The notes under the pieces were generated by a model. It was given only the letters and a program-made list of their open reading frames with translations. It was not told the origin of the DNA and did no database searches. DNA of 64,000 bases from Lactobacillus kimbladii. GTDB taxonomy: Bacteria; Bacillota; Bacilli; Lactobacillales; Lactobacillaceae. The position numbers and the translations under genes are program-made. Below, in pieces: positions 7,851-16,017 of this stretch. The stretch spans positions 1,991,705 through 2,055,704 of the forward strand of contig NZ_KQ034007.1 in the NCBI RefSeq assembly GCF_000970755.1. The letters run 5' to 3'. Within the stretch, counting starts at the first letter, position 1; each line of letters starts with the position of its first letter.

Positions 7851-9974
7851 CTACTTCTCACTTCTTTTGAAACTCACAGTTTTTTTATCTTTTAATTGCA
7901 ACAAATATTGCTCACTCTCGTTACATTGACTGATATTTATGTCATGGCCTGAAAGATTTGTAACTATTATTTCGTTATCGTGACAACTAATATTTGCTGT
8001 GATATTGCCTATATGGGCATTTTCCCAACAATAATTAAAATGCGACAGTGGCCGAATATTTAAAGTGTTGTTTTTTACTTGTATGCCTAAAAATTGTGTA
8101 ATAAATAAGCTAACAAATGTTCCAGAAGCCCAGCCACACTTACCACAGCCAATATCTCTATAAACATCCCCAGGTTTGCCATTAATATCATATGGCCACC
8201 ACCACCATGAACCATCAAGATCAGATAAATGCAGTAATTCGGTCAGTTGCTTTGTTCTTTCTTCTTTATCATTGATAAAACCCATAAGAACAGTGACGAA
8301 GCCCGGGAAGGTTGCACCGGACTTATCTCCCCATCGTATTCCTCTAATATTTGCTCCATAGGTTGGATTATAGGTACTTGCAGCAAATTTCATAGAATTT
8401 TGATATTTCGGATCTTTCAAATCTAAAAAGCCGTAAAAGGGAATCATCGTAGTGTCTGATTCTTCACCATCATGCATTTTTAAATCTATTTTTTGGTCTT
8501 TAATAACGTCAGTCAGAAAAATCATACCTTGATCTAAAATCGGTCTATCATAATTATTGACGTCATAAAATTCTTTTTCTTGATCCCCAATTCCTTCCAA
8601 AAACTGTTCGCCAAAATGGCCTTTAAAAGTCATATTTTCCAAAATGGCTTTTTTTACTTTGCAGGCAATTTTTTCATAATAGTTTGCAAGTTCTACTTTT
8701 CCTAAACCTTGATAGATTCTTGCCAGTGAATCACATGCCTTCCAAAAGCAGATATTGCTACCAGTATGATATTTACCTAATGAATAAGCATCACTAATCC
8801 AAGTAGAGGAAAATAGCATTACATCCCCTGGAACTTTCGTGCTGACTTCCGTATCTATAATTTGGCGAGCTTTTTGTAATATAACTGGATGATTTACAAA
8901 AAATGAAAGGTCATTGGTATATTCGTAATAAAGTCCTGCAAGAATAATTGCTGACATAGAATTACTTAAAGAGTGTTCTATCCCACCTTTAAATTTCTTA
9001 CTTTTGAATCTCACACCGTATTTGGTAAACCATAAAATCTGTTTTCGGCATAATCTAGCATCAAAGAAAATGGAAGGCAGTGTCGAATAAAACATATCCT
9101 TGTTCCAAATTTGTTCAGTTGCCGGGGTACTTCCCCAATGACTACCAACACTTTCTCCTTTTTGGTTCTCAGCAAAAGCTGACAGGCTTTGATATATTGC
9201 ACGATTAAAGAGGTGCGGCAATCTGTTATCTTCCAGTTGCAAATCCCCGTAAATATTCTTATAGTATTCAATTGTATCTTTTAGCCATTTAACTGTATCG
9301 GCTTTTTCAAAGATATTGATTTCACTGTGAGCATTGGGATCAATTAATCCGATAGAAAAAGTTTTGTATTCATGCGGCTTAACAATTTCGTTAACCAAAT
9401 TGGCCTGAGCCACAATGACATTAAACTGATCTGAATACTTTTTTTGATATTTCGGTACTTCAAACCGATTAATAGTTAAGTTGTGATCGGTTAAGTTTTC
9501 AATATATATCTGATATACGAGCATGCTAGGCTTTTTATCCTTTAGAATTGGACAAAAAGGTATTAAAACAATGTTATATTCCTGATACTTATGAATAAAC
9601 CTTGGTAAAGAATCTGCAATTAAGTCCGTATCAAAATCATGATTTTGGTCAGTAAATTTAATATGTTTTCCGTTTATGGTAACTGCAAAATGTAAATTCT
9701 TTGATGTAGTATATTGCTTATGAACCCACACTCCTGGTTTTTGTTCTACCAAAAAGTTTCCTTGAAAAAAATTTAACTGTTTTATCTCTCCATATACATC
9801 TATATTTCCTAAAGCTTTTTGATTTGAAACGTCATAAGAGAAAGAACTTATTCTTTCATTCAAATTATTCTTAAAATAACTAAAATTGTTAGTTGTTTTA
9901 AATTTTTTATTTATAAAACTAATATTAAAATTGGGATCAATAGTTTTATTAATTATGCTTGAGTACATTTTCAT
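7851..9974 (-). CDS. Six-hairpin (alpha/alpha) glycoside hydrolase-like protein
   Basis: A 707-residue protein with no signal peptide, so a cytoplasmic enzyme. The first ~250 residues look like a beta-sandwich domain, and the rest like an (alpha/alpha)6-barrel: 'WNKDMFYSTLPSIFFDARL', 'GGIEHSLSNSMSAI', 'TWISDAYSLGKYHTGSN', 'DGSWWWWPYD', 'GCGKCGWASGTF'. Enzymes of this shape include glucoamylase-like, phosphorylase-like and rhamnosidase-like families; I cannot assign the GH family or the catalytic acid. Its place inside a mannose-PTS operon suggests it acts on the phosphorylated oligosaccharide brought in by the PTS. The ribosome site before the ATG is weak. Six-hairpin class is likely; substrate is inference. 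Confidence 0.65.
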   Translation of the reverse strand: MKMYSSIINKTIDPNFNISFINKKFKTTNNFSYFKNNLNERISSFSYDVSNQKALGNIDVYGEIKQLNFFQGNFLVEQKPGVWVHKQYTTSKNLHFAVTINGKHIKFTDQNHDFDTDLIADSLPRFIHKYQEYNIVLIPFCPILKDKKPSMLVYQIYIENLTDHNLTINRFEVPKYQKKYSDQFNVIVAQANLVNEIVKPHEYKTFSIGLIDPNAHSEINIFEKADTVKWLKDTIEYYKNIYGDLQLEDNRLPHLFNRAIYQSLSAFAENQKGESVGSHWGSTPATEQIWNKDMFYSTLPSIFFDARLCRKQILWFTKYGVRFKSKKFKGGIEHSLSNSMSAIILAGLYYEYTNDLSFFVNHPVILQKARQIIDTEVSTKVPGDVMLFSSTWISDAYSLGKYHTGSNICFWKACDSLARIYQGLGKVELANYYEKIACKVKKAILENMTFKGHFGEQFLEGIGDQEKEFYDVNNYDRPILDQGMIFLTDVIKDQKIDLKMHDGEESDTTMIPFYGFLDLKDPKYQNSMKFAASTYNPTYGANIRGIRWGDKSGATFPGFVTVLMGFINDKEERTKQLTELLHLSDLDGSWWWWPYDINGKPGDVYRDIGCGKCGWASGTFVSLFITQFLGIQVKNNTLNIRPLSHFNYCWENAHIGNITANISCHDNEIIVTNLSGHDINISQCNESEQYLLQLKDKKTVSFKRSEK

Positions 9975-10026
9975 CTATCACTACTTTCTTAATTAATTTA
10001 ACTAATTAGCAAATTCAACTATTATT

Positions 10027-10515
10027 TCACAACCTTTCATCTTTTATTTTTGCAGTAATATCTTTAGGTTTATCTGCGGGAACATATTGAACAGAAATCG
10101 CCACACCTTTTTGTGCTAATTTCTGGTAAATTTCAAGTTCCTCCTTTGTTGCAAATACTCGGCTAGAAAGCCGGACAGCATCTTTTCTTATAATCGTTGA
10201 GCCAATGGTCAGCGAATGAATTTTTATCCCCTTATTTATGAGGTGTAAAATTATATCTGGCTTTTTAACAATTACAAATACTTTCTCACGATTATATTGT
10301 CCATTAGTAAAGTTATTTAATGCAGTTTGTTCACAAATAATAGAAACAGCCATATGTACTGGACGAGCCAAGCGCATACTGGCTTTCGCTATATCATCAG
10401 ACGCAATTTCATTGTCTATTACCATTACTCGGTTAGCACTAGAAATGGGCGCCCACTGTGTGACAATTATTCCATGAAGCAATCTATTATCAATTCTCGC
10501 CATTACAACAGTCAT
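10027..10515 (-). CDS. PTS mannose-family IIB component (copy 1, operon-leading)
   Basis: A 162-residue second IIB of the same operon, the first gene after the sigma-54 promoter, with GGAGG before the ATG. The start 'MTVVMARIDNRLLHGIIV' again has His14, and again lacks the usual HGQV glutamine. It is only moderately similar to the IIB at 7370-7849, with the same 'VMVIDxE', 'ALNNFxxGxY' and 'VxVKxP' landmarks. Two IIB genes in one operon with one IIC/IID pair is unusual. One may phosphorylate LevR's regulatory domains or feed a different permease. Family certain; division of labour is inference. Confidence 0.9.
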   Translation of the reverse strand: MTVVMARIDNRLLHGIIVTQWAPISSANRVMVIDNEIASDDIAKASMRLARPVHMAVSIICEQTALNNFTNGQYNREKVFVIVKKPDIILHLINKGIKIHSLTIGSTIIRKDAVRLSSRVFATKEELEIYQKLAQKGVAISVQYVPADKPKDITAKIKDERL

Positions 10516-10548
10516 AAGAAACCTCCAAAGACGTTACATTTTTATATA

Positions 10549-10564
10549 AGCAAAAATTGTGCCA
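10549..10564 (-). promoter_or_regulatory. Sigma-54 (-24/-12) promoter of the mannose-PTS operon
   Basis: On the minus strand: TGGCAC, five bases, TTGCT, an exact match to the sigma-54 consensus TGGCAC-N5-TTGCW. It lies 34 bases upstream of the first IIB gene and just past the levR terminator. Its neighbour encodes a sigma-54 activator with the GAFTGA loop, so element and activator support each other. It implies that the genome has rpoN. Confidence 0.9.
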
Positions 10565-10594
10565 AAAAAAGAAGCTTGTTGGATCAAGCTTCTT
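10565..10594 (-). terminator. Terminator of the levR-type gene
   Basis: On the minus strand AAGAAGCTTG, a six-base loop, CAAGCTTCTT, then a run of T. The stem includes the last codons and stop of the LevR gene. It separates the regulator from the sigma-54 promoter directly downstream, so the PTS operon is not reached by read-through from levR. Confidence 0.85.
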
Positions 10595-13250
10595 TGATGT
10601 AGTCATAGACATATTTTACTTCTATTTCCGGTATTTCGACACTATAATACTGTTCAACGACAGTAAATGAATTCTTAAATGCTTTATAAAAATTTTTAAA
10701 CTTATTACTACTTGTTTTACTTAAATTTATTTCATCTGCCATCCCTTTTTGCATGACCAGTCTTTCAATTAAACAACAAATATGAATATACAGTCCAAAG
10801 CAGGTGTTGTTTTTTAAAGAAAGATTTAGTTTCGTTTGTAAAATATATATCGCATCCGTCACTTGTTCTAATAATTTCGTCGGATTCAAAATTGTTAGTT
10901 GGTCCGTTAAGTTAGTAAGACTAAAGTTCTTTAAAATATTATTATTAATTATCTCAAGTTGCTTCTGATCAAAATAAACAGCCAATTTATTAGTTATTTT
11001 TTTAACATTTATACCTAAAATCAAGTCCTCTATTGAAAAGAAAGTTACCCCTTTAACTTGGGGATCCAGTGTCCCTACTATAAACAAAATATTGTAGTTT
11101 TTTCGTAATTCTGAAATGTAATTCTCTTTAGCAATGGAATAGTAATCAAAGGAATCTATTACTATTTTAGAATTCTTAGGAAAACTTTTTACCATGATTT
11201 GTTTTAATTTCGTGGCTGTCCCTAATCCGCTTTCACAAGTACAAACAATCATATCTTGTTTTTTAACAGATTTTTGAAAGAACACATCGATTGTTTGATT
11301 TTTCTTCACATTCTGTACAATCGAAGCTGTATCAACTTTAAGTTTTATCTGATTTGCAACATCTAGAGCTATTCCTGTAGATACATTAGTTATTAATGCA
11401 AAATTTTTGTTATTGCTTATTTCCAGTTGTGATGATATCTTTTCAAGCGACCCCATATCAACTAAAAGCAGCAAATCAGCAAAACTCTTTCTTTTATTCA
11501 AATAATTATTGACCCGCAGGGCAATTTCTTTACTAGTAACGTCCAGTGGCATATCGATGGCATCAAAAATATAATCACCAACCATAGTATTAACTGTTTG
11601 TGCAATTGAAGAAGCGGTATTAGCACCATGAGCAACAATCAGCGATAATCTTTTTTGAGACTTATGTTCTTCAACCATCAACTTGAACAATATTATAAAT
11701 AATAATTCTTCGCCTTCATTTGACGTTAAATCAACTTCATTTTTGAATTCTCTTACTAAGCCAACTTCATATCCTAAATACTTGTTAACATCATTTTTAA
11801 AATTGGACCACTTCTGAAAATCAACTTCCTTAAAATCATAATGGTAGTTATTTTTATCAAATAAATATAAGATAATTTTGTAAAAAAATGTATCAACACT
11901 AATCTTGTAGTCATCTTCAATATGCCTAGTAAACTGTTGAAATTTAAGTCCAAAAAAGCTATTTAATGTTTCACTATCAGAAATGGAAATATTAATAAAC
12001 CGCTTTTTAAAATACTTCTGATAACAGTCAAAAAGTTTTTCGCTGGGTTTTTTCTTTATATCTATTGTGTATAAATCTGTAATTATATGTTCTATTGAAT
12101 TTTTTTGATCATTTTTGGTTAAGTTACTTACTGCAATAAAACGAGAATTATTAGTGTTTTTTAATTCTTTATAATTTTCAAAACCGACTTTTTCAGGCAA
12201 CTCCATTAATGTAATTTTTAATTTATTTTCTTCAACTTGTTGTATTAAAGCATTTGCACAAGAAAGCTGAATTACGTTTTTTAAATCTCCTACATTACCC
12301 TTAAAAGTATAATGTATTAAAAAACTAACTAAATTATTTGTAATATAAATTTCTTTACCTACTTTTTTTTGCTCATTTTTTAAGAAGAACTGGATCAGTT
12401 CTTTCTTTTCCTGTTCACTCCTTTTATTAAAAGCCGGTAGAAAAACCTTCACAGGAATTCTACGCAATAATGTTGGTAAAATTTTCTTTTCAGGATTTTC
12501 CGAAGTAGCAAATACAAACCTACAGTTCGATTTAGACCAATGCTCATTATCACCAAGTCTATGAAAAGTGCCGGTATCCATAAACTGAAAGAGTTTTTCT
12601 TGACACTCTTTACTTAATGAGTGAATCTCGTCTAGAAATAAAACCCCACCATCAGCTATTTCTGCTAAGCCTTTATTGTTTTGTGTAGCACCAGTAAAAG
12701 CTCCTTTCACATAGCCAAAAAAATTTGATAAAAAGAGTTCCGGATTATTTGAATATTCACTACAATTAACCGAAACAAATCTGGCGGTTTTAGTTATAAA
12801 CTTCATTTTTTGTAAATGTTTGTATATAACCTGTGCTAAGTAGCTCTTTCCTGTTCCTGTTTCACCAGTTATCAAAATAGGTAAGCCATGAGGGGGATAT
12901 TGTATAGCTGCTTTAATTTGACTGATTATTTGATATAGACTTCGTTCACTTCCTATAATGGCATCCAATGGACTAACAGAATGACTCGCATTCCACACTC
13001 TGGCCGCATGAAGGCTTTTAAATGTTTTAGCATTAATCTCGACTTGCGGTAATTTGAAAAAGAGTACTGGTCTTGAAACTATTTTTCCAAAAACACCTTT
13101 TTCCCAATATTCATTTAAATATTGAGATACTAAATTTCTACTACAGTTAAATTGCTCAGCAATTTTTTTTGCATTATTTTGAGGCCACTCTTCATAATTT
13201 TCTGTGTTTTTTTCTATCAATATGTATACTTTGTCCCGTAAATTGCTCAT
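10584..13250 (-). CDS. levR: LevR/ManR-type sigma-54-dependent PTS operon activator
   Basis: An 888-residue regulator. In order: an N-terminal helix-turn-helix ('QFNCSRNLVSQYL', about residues 33-45), an AAA+ sigma-54 interaction domain with Walker A GETGTGKS (about 129), the sigma-contacting loop GAFTGA, and Walker B 'GGVLFLDEIHSL'. Then come a first PRD, a IIA-mannose-like domain ('LIVAHGANTASSI'), a IIB-galactitol-like domain ('VCTCESGLGTATKLKQ') and a C-terminal second PRD. This is the classic LevR architecture, in which phosphorylation by HPr and by the operon's own IIB tunes activity. AGGGG precedes the ATG. Its target is presumably the -24/-12 promoter just beyond its terminator. The symbol reflects family, not proven orthology. 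Confidence 0.92.
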   Translation of the reverse strand: MSNLRDKVYILIEKNTENYEEWPQNNAKKIAEQFNCSRNLVSQYLNEYWEKGVFGKIVSRPVLFFKLPQVEINAKTFKSLHAARVWNASHSVSPLDAIIGSERSLYQIISQIKAAIQYPPHGLPILITGETGTGKSYLAQVIYKHLQKMKFITKTARFVSVNCSEYSNNPELFLSNFFGYVKGAFTGATQNNKGLAEIADGGVLFLDEIHSLSKECQEKLFQFMDTGTFHRLGDNEHWSKSNCRFVFATSENPEKKILPTLLRRIPVKVFLPAFNKRSEQEKKELIQFFLKNEQKKVGKEIYITNNLVSFLIHYTFKGNVGDLKNVIQLSCANALIQQVEENKLKITLMELPEKVGFENYKELKNTNNSRFIAVSNLTKNDQKNSIEHIITDLYTIDIKKKPSEKLFDCYQKYFKKRFINISISDSETLNSFFGLKFQQFTRHIEDDYKISVDTFFYKIILYLFDKNNYHYDFKEVDFQKWSNFKNDVNKYLGYEVGLVREFKNEVDLTSNEGEELLFIILFKLMVEEHKSQKRLSLIVAHGANTASSIAQTVNTMVGDYIFDAIDMPLDVTSKEIALRVNNYLNKRKSFADLLLLVDMGSLEKISSQLEISNNKNFALITNVSTGIALDVANQIKLKVDTASIVQNVKKNQTIDVFFQKSVKKQDMIVCTCESGLGTATKLKQIMVKSFPKNSKIVIDSFDYYSIAKENYISELRKNYNILFIVGTLDPQVKGVTFFSIEDLILGINVKKITNKLAVYFDQKQLEIINNNILKNFSLTNLTDQLTILNPTKLLEQVTDAIYILQTKLNLSLKNNTCFGLYIHICCLIERLVMQKGMADEINLSKTSSNKFKNFYKAFKNSFTVVEQYYSVEIPEIEVKYVYDYIKEA

Positions 13251-13311
13251 ATAAAACCCCTATATTTTTATTGCTCATTATAAATGTATTTATCATTATT
13301 TTCATGTATAC

Positions 13312-13398
13312 AAAAAGCCTAGTTCCACCAACATCGGAACTAAGCTCACACAGTGTTTGTGTCACCATTACTGACCACATTATAGAAATTTTACATTT
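13312..13398. repeat. 87-bp direct repeat, copy B, with built-in minus-strand terminator
   Basis: Identical over all 87 bases to 5248-5334. Here it lies between the start of the LevR gene and the end of the serine hydrolase that closes the dlt operon; on the minus strand its hairpin plus T-run would end that operon. Both copies thus sit downstream of a minus-strand gene. A recombination between the copies would remove the whole PTS island and leave one intact repeat behind the dlt cluster. Confidence 0.95.
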
Positions 13399-13475
13399 TC
13401 GCTACCGGAGAAAATGACTACTTCCCTATGGTGACACAACAGAATTTTAGCATGCAATTAACCAAAAAACAAGTT

Positions 13476-14450
13476 TCAACCAACTATATTTGCACTGTCA
13501 GCCTTACGGCCAAGCAGTTCGAGCATGATTTGATTAATTTGACTTTTCAACTGGTTAAATTCACCTTCACGTGTTTTATTAGATTGTATAATCACTATCG
13601 TTTTGGCATTATTAGTACTGCGCATGAAGGTATAATAACCCTCTCCTGCACCATTAGCCGTTTTAGTTTTTAATTTTATATTATTATAAAAACCACCATT
13701 ATAATAAGCCGGTGGCCCAGACTGGTAAAGTAATTTACGGCTCTTTTGGGTTAACAAACTACCAGAAAGCAGGTATCGTATTACTTTCGCTAGGTCATGA
13801 TTGGACATCACTATTGAACCAGCTCCTAATTCATTACGAGCTCCCCTTAATGCCACCTTATGCTTAACCACGTCATAGCGACCTTGGCGGTAAATCATTC
13901 CAGGTACTAAATGACTGGAAATAATTTTACCTGGCTTTGACCATAAGAATTCTGTTTGTCTCAGCTTTAAGGGCTTGATATATGTATCACGGAATAACTG
14001 CTCGTAGCTTTGTCCAGTTACTTTACTCATAATGCCGCATAAGTACACATAATTCAGTGAACTATAGTGCCACTTATTTAATAAATCAGGTTCAAAAATA
14101 GTTTTAGCTGCATCATGCTGAATATTATCAGAGTCAGAAACAAAATGCTTTCTGCCCAATTTTGCTCCTGGTTTAAGATCAAGACCTGCTGTCATAGCTA
14201 AGAGATTTTTAATTTTGACTTTTTGTGCTCCAGAAATTTGCGGATAAAATTTACTCAATTTATCCTGCAGGCTTAACTTGCCTTCCTGCACGAGCCGCAT
14301 AATAATTGCGGCTGTCATTGATTTCTGTACAGAATTGATTAGATAACTAGTGTCAGTGTTATTGCCTAAAGCATAGTTAAGCATTATTTTGCCATTTTTA
14401 ATGACTAGGATTGAGCCCTTAATTCCCAGGGCATCAACTTGCTGGCGCAC
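13476..14450 (-). CDS. Beta-lactamase-fold serine hydrolase coupled to dltD
   Basis: A 324-residue class C beta-lactamase/PBP-like serine hydrolase. 'INSVQKSMTAAIIMR' holds the SxxK motif (SVQK), 'WHYSSLNYVYL' the second motif region (Tyr/Ser-x-Asn), and 'LLAMTAGLD' is also typical of this family. No signal peptide is evident, although the first residues may be missing because the gene starts at a GTG overlapping the dltD stop (TAGTG). The overlap makes it the sixth translated unit of the dlt cluster. Such a neighbour could act on D-alanyl esters or peptidoglycan peptides outside the cell, but without an export signal that remains inference. Copy B of the 87-bp repeat terminates transcription after it. 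Confidence 0.8.
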   Translation of the reverse strand: MRQQVDALGIKGSILVIKNGKIMLNYALGNNTDTSYLINSVQKSMTAAIIMRLVQEGKLSLQDKLSKFYPQISGAQKVKIKNLLAMTAGLDLKPGAKLGRKHFVSDSDNIQHDAAKTIFEPDLLNKWHYSSLNYVYLCGIMSKVTGQSYEQLFRDTYIKPLKLRQTEFLWSKPGKIISSHLVPGMIYRQGRYDVVKHKVALRGARNELGAGSIVMSNHDLAKVIRYLLSGSLLTQKSRKLLYQSGPPAYYNGGFYNNIKLKTKTANGAGEGYYTFMRSTNNAKTIVIIQSNKTREGEFNQLKSQINQIMLELLGRKADSANIVG

Positions 14451-15757
14451 TATTTTTCTTTTAAAGATTCTTTTGAATTGTCATTTAACGGATTTTCATC
14501 TGTTAAACTAATCTGATATGGCTTTTTTTGCCATTTTTTACTATAAAAATAGTTATGGATATTATAATTACGTGGCAGATCACCTTGGGCCAAAAATGGC
14601 TTGACTGCCTTGTCAACAGCTACCCAGCCGCGCCAACCCAAGTGAATGGTATCTTCCATGAAGTACTGTTCACCGCCGCGTTTGGACAAATCAGTGACAT
14701 TATCAAAACCTTGACTGGCCAGTTGGTACTTAATCTTAGAAACAGCCTTCTGGTACATGGTTTGTGACAGGCCAGTGTAATTAGACCATTTTTCATTGAT
14801 CGGCGGGATAATGAACAACACATTGGTATGCTGTTTGGCAAATTGGTGCAACATCAACTCGAAATCGCTATATTCTACCGATTTGGTGTAATTAAAGTGA
14901 CGTTGACTATCTTCTAATTTAGCTAATAAACGTTTATTCAAACGCCTTTTGTAAAAGCGATTGTTAATACCAAAATTATTAGAATTGGTGTTTATTGCAG
15001 CCTGCTCACTTGCTACTTCGTCTAAAGCCTTGACTGAATACCTATTCGGCAATAACTTGGCCTGCTTGTTAATCTTTTTAATGCGATCGCGCAATTGGAA
15101 AGTGCTGAAGAATTTATCTTCATTGTTAAGCATGCGCCGCTGATTTTCTAAGTAAAAACGCTGAAACCCAGTTAATTTTTGCCCTCGGGCAATTCTTTTC
15201 ATACCCAGTTTGATAACACCCTTCACTTCTGGCATCTGCAAGAAACGTTTAGCCGCATAGCGGTTAGTCACCGTGTCTTTTTTAATACCTAAGAGAAAAT
15301 TACAGGCTTGCAGCGGTGAATAATACAGCGCGAAGGCATCCGGATTTTGACCCTTTTTAGTAAACCATTGCGGTGAAACAATGACTACGGCTTTTTTGCC
15401 CTTAAGCTGTTTAGCAGTCCCCTGCATTTCCAAAAAATGTGCTAAGGATTGACTGCCTGGCCCGCCTAATAAAAATGGCCGGTAATTGCGGTGATACTTT
15501 TGCGCAATTACACTGGGATGCAATGGATCAAGCCGTGACAATTCACTTGACCCATAAAAAGGCACATAACCATCTTTATAAGCATCTTGTTTCATTAAAG
15601 AGCCCTTAAAAATAGTATTAGTTTGCGAATTAGCCGCCTGATAAATGGCATCCTTAGAAAAAGTCCGCTCCCACGGCATTAGAAAGATGACCAGCAGCAA
15701 GATAAAAGCGCAAAGAACCGGGCCGAAAATTTGCCACAGCCGGCGTTTGTTATTCAT
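14450..15757 (-). CDS. dltD: D-alanyl-lipoteichoic acid transfer protein DltD
   Basis: A 435-residue protein with an N-terminal membrane anchor (about residues 9-27) and a large extracellular SGNH-type domain. '[18 protein letters not shown]' carries the catalytic-serine motif (GSSEL), and '[19 protein letters not shown]' near the end holds the Asp and His. DltD completes transfer of D-alanine to lipoteichoic acid outside the membrane. The ATG overlaps the dltC stop by eight bases (ATGAATAA). Length and motifs are normal for lactobacilli. Confidence 0.96.
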   Translation of the reverse strand: MNNKRRLWQIFGPVLCAFILLLVIFLMPWERTFSKDAIYQAANSQTNTIFKGSLMKQDAYKDGYVPFYGSSELSRLDPLHPSVIAQKYHRNYRPFLLGGPGSQSLAHFLEMQGTAKQLKGKKAVVIVSPQWFTKKGQNPDAFALYYSPLQACNFLLGIKKDTVTNRYAAKRFLQMPEVKGVIKLGMKRIARGQKLTGFQRFYLENQRRMLNNEDKFFSTFQLRDRIKKINKQAKLLPNRYSVKALDEVASEQAAINTNSNNFGINNRFYKRRLNKRLLAKLEDSQRHFNYTKSVEYSDFELMLHQFAKQHTNVLFIIPPINEKWSNYTGLSQTMYQKAVSKIKYQLASQGFDNVTDLSKRGGEQYFMEDTIHLGWRGWVAVDKAVKPFLAQGDLPRNYNIHNYFYSKKWQKKPYQISLTDENPLNDNSKESLKEK

Positions 15758-15989
15758 TTTCTAAATTTTCCACCTTTGCCACAATTTTATTGGGCGTATC
15801 CCATTCATTTCTGTCAAATTCAGAAACTGGTACATCTATCTGGAATTTTTCCTGCAAATTTAACAGCATTTGGACACTGGCCATTGAATCCATTAGACCG
15901 TTGGCAAAAATATTCTCATCCATTCTGTCTGTTAAATCTTCACCAGTTAAATCTTGTAAAATTGCTAAAACTTCTTTTTTGGTATCCAT
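15750..15989 (-). CDS. dltC: D-alanyl carrier protein DltC
   Basis: A 79-residue acyl-carrier-like protein. The phosphopantetheine attachment serine is Ser35 in '[10 protein letters not shown]'. It accepts activated D-alanine from DltA and presents it to DltB at the membrane. AAGGAG stands before the ATG, 28 bases after dltB. Length, acidity and motif are as expected. Confidence 0.96.
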   Translation of the reverse strand: MDTKKEVLAILQDLTGEDLTDRMDENIFANGLMDSMASVQMLLNLQEKFQIDVPVSEFDRNEWDTPNKIVAKVENLENE

Positions 15990-16017
15990 GTTAAAACTCC
16001 TTAAATAAAATCATTGC

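Noticed and set aside
8176-8361. Frame beginning MPLISYGHHHHEPSRS on the plus strand
   Set aside because: It is the complement of the Trp-rich SWWWWPYD segment of the glycosidase, a chance frame.
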